Positions 54,226-63,407 of a stretch of DNA of 64,000 nt are shown here, in pieces. The DNA lies in contig CAJZBQ010000028.1 of the NCBI GenBank assembly GCA_914767885.1, forward strand, positions 434,001 to 498,000, in the 5' to 3' direction. The DNA is from Blepharisma stoltei (taxonomy: Eukaryota > Ciliophora > Heterotrichea > Heterotrichida > Blepharismidae). The translations under genes and the position numbers were made by a program. The notes under the pieces were generated by a model, which was not told the origin of the DNA, ran no database searches, and was given only the letters and a program-made list of their open reading frames with translations. Numbering within the stretch: the stretch's first letter is position 1; the number at the start of each line of letters is the position of its first letter.

Positions 54226-56745
54226 ATGGAAAAATCAAAATCGCATAAAAAACTTCGTCTACTCCCAAAACTTTCTCCACGTGCAACATTAATGAGTTTC
54301 GGCAATTTTCGGACCTTCGACAACACTTCCAAGACTTCACTTTCATCACCCATAAAAATGCAGACTCGCACATTCCAATCCACATTTCCTCCAATTTCTC
54401 TGCGAGATGAACTTGAAAGTGGTGAAGTTTCTCGACGCCTATTTTTGAAATCTAGAGAAAAGGCCGAATCGGGCAGCATGCAAACTTATGCAGGTGCTAT
54501 TGGACCTGTAGCTCGTCTTGAATATTTTGATTCTTTTAAAAACCTGCCAAAAGTATCACAGAGAAACAAGTTTGAGAAGCTCGAAGACTCTCCAAATGTG
54601 GCGTATTTGCAGAGACTTGAACAAAATCAACTACAGCCGAAGCCGTTTGGAATGGTCAGGAGAAGCGGCCCTGAAAATAACTTGGATATTCACTGTTACA
54701 GCATGGGAGATTTGTACGCTGAAGCCTTTTCTGAAGGATTAGAGCACGTCAAAGGACTAGAAAAAATCAATTTAAATGGAAATAGGCTAACTGAAAGAGG
54801 CAGTTTTAGTATTTTATCAAAACTGCCGTCGCACAAAATCAGAGCAATTTCATTAGCTGACAATAAAATCGGACAAAAATCTGTTGCAAAAATTATAGAC
54901 ATGCTATCAGGATTCAATTCAACACTCAGACACTTAAATTTGGAAAACACTTCTATTTCTGACGCAGCAGTTTCTGAGCTGTGCCAGATACTTGCTGATA
55001 ATAAAACACTATCAAGGCTTAACTTAGCAAGAAACAACCTAACCGACAACTCTGCTGCAGCACTTCATGACTTATTATACCACACTCAGTCGTTAAAAAG
55101 GCTAGATTTGCATTGGAATAAAATAAGAGGAGATGGCGCTTTACTTCTTTTCCAAGGTCTAGCAGAAAACGATGTGCTAAAAGTGTTGGATTTATCATGA
55201 AATGCAATGGGGAGGAACAACTCTTTAGAAGTTGCAACAACTATCGGGCAAGCTTTGAAAAACCATAAGACTTTATACCACTTGGATTTCTCGTATAATT
55301 ATTTCAATTCTGAAGAATGCAAAGTTATCGGGGAATTCCTCAATGAAAATCATGTAATCCTTGGAATTCACATGGCTGGAAATGAGTGCTCTTTAAGCGC
55401 TAAAGGCTTTATTAAGCCTCAAATGGCAGGAGAAAGGCTAGAGCAAGGACATTTTTTTAGGAGAATCATTGAGCCATCACGAAATTATTCATATAAAGAG
55501 TCGATCAATTGCTGGGTGTGTGAAGATTGGGTAGAAATCGACTTTTATTGGAAGCCAAAGATATCAGGAAATGCTGACTCTGAGCCAATTTTTTTGCATT
55601 TGGAATGCGATAACTATGCAGCTGACCTTATGTCTGAGAATCATGACGGAACATATAAGCTTACCCGAGCTGTCCCTCCAGGACTAGTTAAGTTTTTTTT
55701 TAGTCACTATGGAAATCCAATGAAATCTTTGGAACATAAAATCATCCAATTGGAAACTCCAATTCAAAGGCAAATTCAATTTTGGCCTGGCTTCATAGAA
55801 ACCATAAAAATGCATAGCATTAATGTCCTTCAACCAAATGGTCCAGTCTGTTGTAAAAATATTAACTTTGATGTAAAGCCTAGAATTCCGGGCCTTGTTT
55901 ATATCCCTCCTGAACAAGAGCTTGAAAGAATTCCATGGAGTATCCCTATTTCCCTATTTAGAGACTACAAATTTGACGATGAAAATCTGCTAAATGAGTG
56001 TTTCGAATTCGATTGGAAGCACTCTCGTCTTATGAATTTTATAAAAAACCAGGCTGACCAGGACAGAGTCAAGGAAATTTTAAAGGCAAACTATAAGCAC
56101 ATAAGAGAAACCTACAAGTATTTAGCCGCTTTCAGCGGGTCAGAAATCTTTTCTATTGGATCTAACGTTTTAACCGATTTTTTGAATCAGTGCCAAATTA
56201 TAGACTCCAATTATGCTGTAAGTGACCTCGGAGTTAATTGGAACTCTTGCATTGTGCCTAAAGAAAAGGGGCAACTTTATAACCCAGGAAGTGCATTAGT
56301 TAGATATGAGTTTATGGAAATCCTGGTGAGAATTGCTAATGATAGATATATAAGGAATAAAATCTGCACAACGGTTGCAGAATCTATACAAAAACTTCTG
56401 GACGAACACTTATTGACAGTTATGAGAAATAATGACACAAATAAGTGGAGGTTTGATAAATACGTCTGTGAAGAAGTAGATTTAGTACTAAAAGCTCACA
56501 AGCCGATTCTTGACGCACTATATAGAAAATACAGTGGAAAGAAGACTCTACCAGGAATGAAAGCGTTTATGAGTTTGGAAGAGTTCAGACAACTTTGCAG
56601 TGAGGCTGGTCTAATTAATGATAATTTTGCAGCTCGTGAAATTGACTTGTGCTTTACTCAAGCGATGATGACGCAGGTGGATGAACTCTACAAAAAGCGA
56701 CATATTGAGATGTCGTTTGTAGAATTCTTACCATTCCCATATTAG
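54226..56745 (+). CDS. Leucine-rich-repeat protein, ribonuclease-inhibitor type
   Basis: 839 residues in one frame, with the UGA in LKVLDLSWNAMGRN read as Trp. After a basic N terminus there are about 8 LRRs of roughly 28 residues (LSRLNLARNNLTDNSAAALH, LKRLDLHWNKIRGDGA), the repeat length of ribonuclease-inhibitor-type LRRs. The C-terminal 450 residues are a separate globular region (including WVCEDWVEIDFYWKPK and an aromatic, possibly beta-sandwich stretch), then a helical end. Similar LRR proteins are common in cilia, but the C-terminal domain is not familiar to me. No inserts in 2.5 kb. Confidence 0.85.
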
Positions 56746-56912
56746 AATCAAATAAGATTCAAAAATTTTTAGGAAATAAAATTCAAAAATTATTATGAAT
56801 TAATTTTTTTACCATATCTCCAGAAAAGAGCAAATTCATATTTCTAATAGAATGAATAGAATAAAAATTTTTATAAATAAAGGAGTTAGAAGCTCTTTCA
56901 AGAGGATGTGAT

Positions 56913-57158
56913 ATGGCCGACTTGAATCCTAACGCCATGCTCAGTGAACAGGAAGAAATCCAGCAACTTTTCAAGACTAACAACCTAAATACCAGTTTAC
57001 GGTCCAAACTTGAATCAGCTTTTCCAAATCTCGTCAAGATTTGTCCTCAGCTGGTTCAAGACAGTTTTGTGTTTCCTACCTCGGAAACGTATAAAATTAT
57101 GATGTACAAGGCAAAAAGCGACAACTTCCCCACGTCGCCAAGAAGTTATTTAGACTAA
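56913..57158 (+). CDS. Small unknown acidic-helical protein, 81 residues
   Basis: MADLNPNAMLSEQEEIQQLF... a short helical protein ending SYLD. Its stop overlaps the stop of the convergent minus-strand gene by a few bases. ATG start and sensible composition, but no family evidence. Confidence 0.5.
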   Translation: MADLNPNAMLSEQEEIQQLFKTNNLNTSLRSKLESAFPNLVKICPQLVQDSFVFPTSETYKIMMYKAKSDNFPTSPRSYLD

Positions 57159-58191
57159 TAATGAATTATTAGATGATTTATATAAAATTGAGTAATTCGG
57201 TTGATAGTCTGGCAGAAATTCTTCACAGCGGTGGAGGGGCTTTCTGGAAGGATAGGATTCAAACTTATGAGCTTTGGACGGGGAAGGAAATAAACTAGCT
57301 GGAGTATAAAAAGAAGAGGAATTGGTGTAGGATTTACTGGAAAAAACTTCTTTGCGCTGGCTTTGTTTGGAAAATAAAATTCCTTTTATTTTTTTTGTAT
57401 CTGGCTCTGGGGTTAAAGCTGTCATGCGAATGGGCTCACTTGCAGGCTGATGATTGATTTTTTCTGAGTTATCTCGTACAAGCCTAGCTTTGCTGAACAC
57501 AACTCTTGGAGAATTCCTAATTCGCCACACAAAAATAGCATTTTTTCGATCAATTTCTTGCTCCTTTCGGCTAGAAAGTAATGGAATTAGAAAAATTCCT
57601 TTACTCGGAAAAATTAAATCCCATTCGTTAGTGAGCAAAAAAATTTTTTTTTTAATTTATAACTAATAATTATTATAGAAATCTCAAATGCACTATATAC
57701 ATTTTTTTCGAGCACAGATTCATAAATTAAAGTATTCATTTAAAAAAATTTTTCTCTTCTGGAGAGTTAGGTATTTATTATGAATCTTTTAATAATAATT
57801 TACTATATATTTATTTATATAAATTTGTAAATAGAGAGAAAATTAGATATAAAATTAAATTAATTAAATTAGAAAGAGCAAGCAAAAAATCATAATGAGG
57901 GTGATAACGACCTGGAGGAGGCGAAGGTGAGATAGAATAATCTATTGGACTTCGGGATCTTACTAAAAAAGGAAAAGTTCCTTTATGCACTCTTTTTCGG
58001 GGAATTATTGCTCGAGGTTTTACAGAATAATCAATTTCTAGCCTCCTCTGGATTCTTATTTCAGTAGGTGTAGACGGTCTTCGCTCCAAAACTGAAGGAC
58101 TTGATGCGACAGTTTTAGCTATAAAAGTTCTCTTCAATGTATCATTTTCTTTCGAGATAATATGCCCAATTCTTGATATCATAGGCTTCAT
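57150..58191 (-). CDS. Unknown basic Ser/Pro-rich protein, split by a nested IES
   Basis: 247 residues after loss of 298 nt. Start MKPMISRIGHIISKEND; basic with SPSV, RPSTPTE and SPSPPPGRYHPHYDF. After the join at LLAL|SSRKEQEIDRK the C-terminal half is basic and Ser-rich to NNSLLV. Probably disordered. The frame is clean only when the inserts are removed, which supports both the gene and the IES call. Confidence 0.65.
57572..57871. mobile_element. Nested IES (298 nt): a worn MITE inside an outer TA-bounded segment
   Basis: TA at 57572 and 57870, each preceded by the same CTTTC on the minus strand. Inside lies a worn MITE with TTA duplications (57601-57603 and 57767-57769), CTCGG/GGAGAG ends and a reverse core. 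Collapsing only the inner MITE leaves stops, whereas removing the whole 298 nt restores the gene. Confidence 0.75.
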
Positions 58192-58192
58192 A

Positions 58193-58332
58193 TATAGCTT
58201 CTTTCGCGTTTTTCCGTATTATTATGGAAAATCTATCTTTGAGCTAGGACTAGCTTCTTCTACATTTTTTATTGTCTTACTCTCAAAGATAGACTTTCCA
58301 TAATAATACGAAAAAACGCGAAAGAAGCTATA
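58193..58332. mobile_element. Palindromic TIR element (IES) at a start codon
   Basis: Inverted arms of about 50 nt beginning TATAGCTTCTTTCGCGTTTT bound a 40-nt centre. The element ends two bases before the ATG of the minus-strand gene, so it would lie in that gene's 5' leader. TA-bounded (58193 and 58331). Confidence 0.8.
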
Positions 58333-58764
58333 CATGTTAAAATCAAAATTCTTCTTTTTCATTTATGATTATCAAGTAGAATTCAATAATTTATTTTTCT
58401 GTGTTCAAATATCCACTAAATTGTTCATAATATCCTAAATTTTCATTCTTATATTTTTGTTTTCATAAAACTGCAACGTTTCTTTACACCCCTTTTAAAT
58501 TGGGTAAATTAGCCCTTTTTAATGGAAAATAAAATTTTAAATTTTATAGGTTGAAATAATGTTATTGCTTTATACTCAATTTAATGCCGTCTAAATGAAA
58601 AATTTGCCTATATTTACTAGATCAAAAGAAGGAGAGGATAAGTAAAATGAATATAAAAAATTTTGGAATTGAATCAAATAAATTTGAAAATCTAAAATTT
58701 CTTTATTATTTTTTTACAAAAGAGGAGCTAGATGATATAATTTTTTAAATACAACTTAAAAAAA
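58333..58764. other. Divergent promoter region
   Basis: About 430 AT-rich nt between the unknown minus-strand gene and the cyclase gene. Presumed promoters of both; no recognisable motif. Confidence 0.35.
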
Positions 58765-61511
58765 ATGTACTTAACTGCACACCAAGGCTCGCCATCAAGC
58801 GATATGCAATCTGCAGTTTCGCAAGACCTGGAAAACGCAATGAAAAGTGGGGAGATTTTCGAAACCTTCCCATTAGACAATCAATCAATTTTTGATATCC
58901 CAATAAGTTCTTCGAGCAAAAGCTCATTTACTGTAATTCTGAATAGAATACTTGACTCTCACGTTTATTCGATAGTCATGTCTTTGATTACCATTTGGGC
59001 TTTATTTTCTGACGACATTCGGGTATCAGCTTGCACTAAAAGCGCTGACAACTATTTTTACGGGGTCAGCACAGCCATTTTCAGCTATTTTTCGCTAGAT
59101 CTAATACTGAATTCAATAGCAAAAAAAGACTATAGGTTCGCGTTTTATTTTTGGCTTGATCTCCTGTCAACCCTTTCAGTTCTTCCTGATATCGGGTGGA
59201 TTTGGAACCCAATGCTCGGCATTGATTCAAGCTCAGACGACGGCCAATCAAAAGTAAAATATACCAAATCAGTCAACCAAGGCAACCAAGCTTCTCGTAT
59301 AGTCAGAATTGTTAGGTTGATCAGATTAATCAGAATTGTCAAGCTGTACAAGAACGCAAGAATTGCAATGATTGAAGAAGAAGATGGAACAGTCCATACT
59401 GAAACTGACATGATCCCGAGAGAGAGCAGAGTAGGAAAAAAGTTATCTGAGTTGACAATGAAGAGAGTCATCATTTTGGTGCTGATTTTAATTACCTTTA
59501 TCCCACTCTTCAGCTTGGATTTCTACATCACACCAAAGCGAAGCTGGGGGTTTGGACTGGATACTATTGAAGACTTTTTTGGTCAGGATGGCTTTGAAAA
59601 TGTAAGAGACGAATATATTGACTACCATAAAGATGATCTTCGGCCCCTCATATACTTGACGTATACATATGGGACTGATAACTACACTTGGACATGCGAT
59701 ACCCACCCAGATGATCTCAGGGACACAGAAAAATATGTTGTAACTGACACCCACTCACTAGCGATAATTGATCTTAGATTTGATACTCACTTAGACTCTG
59801 AGTTGAACATCTGCAAAACCATTTTCGTCTGCATTGTCTTGCTCTTTGGAGCTTTTACATTCACAAAGGATGCTGAGGATTTGGTAGTTTTCCCAATAGA
59901 AAGCATGATTAGAAAAATAAAAAAAATTGCAAGAAATCCTTTGAATGCAGGAATGCAGAGTTCTGAAAACCGTTCTGAATCCAGTTTAGACAAAGCGAAA
60001 AAAAAGTTTCTGTGCTTCAATCGAAAAACAGTGAAAGCTGAGTATGAAACAACTTTGCTAGAAAACACTATCATCAAAATTGGAGCATTGCTGGCACTTG
60101 GCTTTGGAGAAGCGGGCTCAAAAATAATAGCTACAAATATGGAAAAAGGAGGAGATGTAGACCCTGTATTGCAAGGAAGCAAAGTTGCAGCAATATATGG
60201 GTTTTGCGATATAAGGAGGGGGGTTAATTTTTTTTTAAAAAACTTTATATATAAATTTTATGGAAATTTTTGTTTTCGGAATTTAAAACAATCCTAATTC
60301 GCAAAAATTGGAAAGCAAATATTAGTTTGATTTATATAAAATTTATGTTTTAAAAAGCAAATTGTTTAAAATTAAACAGAATTAGCTCTAGATTTCATTA
60401 TAATAATTATCACTTATATATCAAATTTTTTTTTCCATAAAAAATTTTTCTATTAAAAAAATTTTTGTTCACTCACGGAGGGTGGGTTTTTGGGCAAAAA
60501 ATAGCGATTTTTCTAATGGTTTTGTTCACTCACGGAGGGGGGAGTAAGGATTTTACTGATACCACTGAAGAACTGCAAGAAAGTGTTATGGTTTTTGTCA
60601 ATGAAATTGCTTATTTAGTTCATACAGTTACCCATCAGCTAATGGGAGCTGCTAACAAAAATATCGGAGATGCCTTTTTGATTGTCTGGAAATTTGGAGA
60701 AGAGGATGTGATCGAAATCAATGATCCATTAGTGTTAAATAAAAATTCAAAAAAAGCGACTTATTTAGCAGATTTGGCTCTGCTCAGCTTTTTAAAAATT
60801 ATTGCAAAGATAAATAAAGACCCAAGAATTCTCAAGTACAGAACGCACAGCAAGTTAATTAAAAGAATGCCAAATTATGCAGTAAAAATGGGTTTTGGCT
60901 TGCATGCTGGCTGGTCAATTGAAGGAGCTATAGGCTCAGAATTCAAAATAGATGCTAGTTATCTTTCTCCTCATGTAAATATGTCTGGGAGGTTGGAAGA
61001 GACCACTAAAATCTATGGTGTTCCTTTACTCCTCAGTGGAGCATTTTTTGACATTTTAAGCTCTAGGGTGCAAGAATACTGCAGACATCTGGACACTATC
61101 ATGATTAAGGGTCATAATAGTCCGTTGAGACTTTATACAAGTGATGCTGATCCTACAAATATTACGCCTGGAGATGGACTTGACAAGAATAAAGAACAAA
61201 CAAATAGGCTCCGTAAAGCCCTTAAAGGAAAACTGGAAAGAGGGCAAATTGAATCATGGGAGCTGTTTGAAGATTCCAGGGAGATTTATTCATTAAAAGA
61301 GGCTTTCACTGTGGATTTCTATGAAAACTACAGAAAAGGAATGATTGCATATACAGAAGGTAGCTGACAAGAAGCGAAAAGTTATTTTGAAAGTGCATTA
61401 AGGATAAAACCAAATGATGGGCCAACAATGACCTTAATGTCAGTCTTAAAAGAAAATAATTTCGAAGCACCCACGGATTGGGAGGGATATCGAGAATTGA
61501 ATGAAAAATAA
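58765..61511 (+). CDS. Voltage-sensor-like domain fused to a class III nucleotide cyclase
   Basis: 803 residues after removal of a MITE (335 nt) and reading one UGA as Trp. N-terminal membrane segments include a clear S4-like helix (SRIVRIVRLIRLIRIVKLYK) with Arg at every third position, then a luminal/extracellular loop rich in Asp and Tyr, a last membrane segment (TIFVCIVLLFGAFTF) and the cyclase domain: GFCDKDFTDTTEEL with the first metal Asp, NKNIGDAFLIVWKF with the second, then GFGLHAGWSIEGAIGSEFKID and SYLSPHVNMSGRLEE. Ciliate cyclases fused to channel-like parts are known. cAMP versus cGMP cannot be told from what I see. A TPR-like helix pair (WQEAKSYFESALRIKPND) ends the protein. Confidence 0.85.
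60210..60546. mobile_element. 5'-truncated pogo-type MITE (IES) in the cyclase domain
   Basis: The right end is complete (direct repeats, GGGGAG|TAA), but the left end begins at the inner copy of the hairpin (TATAAGGAGGGGGGTTAATT), so the outer half is missing. TA at 60210 and 60545; removal of 335 nt gives YGFCDKDFTDTT, right at a metal-binding Asp. It shows excision boundaries can survive loss of a terminal repeat. Confidence 0.85.
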
Positions 61512-61813
61512 TTGAAAATAATTAGAATTAGCATTAAGCTTTTGTTTCATTTATTTAAGCAAATATTTTGATATAAATCTTATAAATAATCTATGAAATT
61601 GGCAAAATAAAACTTATCTTATTCTAGGAAAAGTGAGAATTATTTGCTACAAATTCAATCTCTTAAGTCAAACCACTAAATCTCTTAACATTTTAAAGAC
61701 TATTTATCCTTTTACAATAATTATATTTTAATAATTAATAAAAAGAGAGAAATGCTGCTCATGCAGCGATAGATAGATTAATAATAATAATATTTTAATA
61801 ATTAATAATTGCC

Positions 61814-62511
61814 ATGCTGAATCTTAAGTACTTCTCTAACGCCCCCCTCTGCGAGCGAACAAAACCTTGGAAAAATCCCTATATTTTGGGTAAAAACAAC
61901 CTCCATGAGATAACAAAAAATTACTTTAACATAAAAAAAAATTTTTATGAAAAAATAGTTTGATATCTATATATGATAACTCTTATAATGGAACTTTTGC
62001 TAATTTTGTTTATTTAAAAAAGGGTGCATTTTAAAACATAAATTTTACAAATTAAATTTAATTTTTATTGCTAATTGGGAATTTTTTATATTTAGAAAAA
62101 ACAATTTTACACTATAATCAGTTGCTCAAATTTCTGATCGACTCCCACGAGCCAAAATGGATTTCACACGTGAAAATCCAAAAAAAATTCCATTTTGGCT
62201 CCTGGGAGCCGATCAGAAATAATCCCAAAAGATCATATAAATTTTTTTAAATAATAAAATTAACCCTCCGTGAGCGAAATGTTTTTTGTTCACTCATGGA
62301 GGGGGTGGGGAGTAAAGAATATCTACTTGCTCCTTCAAAGATTGGCTTCTTGTATTTTGGGCTTTTATTTATTGCTGATATTACAGCCTATATGATTATT
62401 GATTCAATAAAGTGCAATCCATTGAAATTCAGAGTGTATTGAGATGCAGATCTTAGTTATTTCCCAAAGGGTCTTATAGCGAAAAGAACTAGAGAAGACA
62501 ATGAACAATAA
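61814..62511 (+). CDS. Small membrane protein, 73 residues, split by a MITE
   Basis: Only visible after MITE removal: MLNLKYFS|KEYLLAPSKIGF then a membrane helix (LYFGLLFIADITAYMIID), a UGA Trp in FRVYWDADLSYF, and a basic end with KRTREDNEQ. The two parts share frame exactly when 476 nt are collapsed at the TAA duplication. No family recognised; a small membrane subunit (for example mitochondrial) is possible. Confidence 0.6.
61837..62315. mobile_element. Pogo-type MITE (IES) with an internal palindrome
   Basis: TAA duplications at 61837-61839 and 62313-62315, reverse orientation, with worn left repeats (CGCCCCCCTCTGCGAGCGAA). Near 62128-62220 lies a separate inverted repeat (TTTCTGATCG...CGATCAGAAA; GAGCCAAAATGG / CCATTTTGGCTC), probably a younger insertion. 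Confidence 0.85.
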
Positions 62512-63407
62512 TTAATTTATTTATCTTTTTAAGCTTTCTCTTATTCACCCAATTTAATAAAAGTACTATTTTTTCGTTGTTAATTGTTTGTAAAATTTAT
62601 AATTTTTTTTAAAAAAAATTCATAGAATTTTATTATTTATTTTTTTAAAATTTTTATACAAATTTGTTCTATGGCATGAATTAGATATATTAATTTTTAA
62701 AGATTATAAGTGCAATAAATTACAAAATAACAAAAAATATTGTCAAATATTTTAATTAAAAATGTTAAAAATATTAATAGGCATTAGCTAAGGTATCATT
62801 TATAAAATTTTATGTGAATCTTATTAATTTCATCTGAAATTTTTTAAAATCAAAAAGAAATTATTCTTCATTTGATGGAATTTTACAAGAATTTAAATTG
62901 AACAGAATGAGAAAACATAAAAATAAATATTTTAGAAGTGCTCGAAGATATTATAAGTAATTATAATTGTAGTTAAAATCATTTATTAATTTTTTGAGAG
63001 ATTAAAAATTTATAGTAAATACATTAAGGGGCATAACTCACCTCCATCAGCGATAATTCATTTTTCCTCGCTAGTAGAGGGAGCAATTTTTTTAATATTT
63101 ATCTTTTGAAATTTAAAAAATCCCGAAAAAATTATTTATAAATTTATGCTTAAAAACGCAATAGATTTTTGAAATGTATTATTGTTTACAGCCAAAGTAG
63201 TTTTATAAAATAAATTATTTTCGTTAGAAGATTATTTTCCCCAAAATAGGAATTTTTCCAAAATTGCTTCTCACAGAAGGGCGAGTAAGAAAAAATATTA
63301 GTTTTCCTCGTTGCTAAATGAGGGAATTTATAATAAAACTAGGATTCTTTTATGGGATTTCACTAGGAAGTCAACTTGCATAATTTATTCATAAATTTAA
63401 AATAATC
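62512..63407. other. AT-rich intergenic region with a decayed MITE
   Basis: About 900 nt without a gene. A worn MITE lies at 63034-63288; the rest is extremely AT-rich and I found nothing else. Confidence 0.5.
63034..63288. mobile_element. Decayed pogo-type MITE, intergenic
   Basis: TAA duplications at 63034-63036 and 63286-63288; left end CTCACCTCCATCAGCG with a worn hairpin, right end CTTCTCACAGAAGGGCGAG. The core is partly recognisable (TTAAAAACGCAATAGATT). Confidence 0.65.

Noticed and set aside
55197..55199. Reading TGA as a true stop, which would split the LRR, kelch-kinase, HECT and HEATR5-like genes into many short genes
   Set aside because: Homology, repeat phase and frame continue through each TGA, usually where Trp is expected; TAA and TAG mark the real ends.
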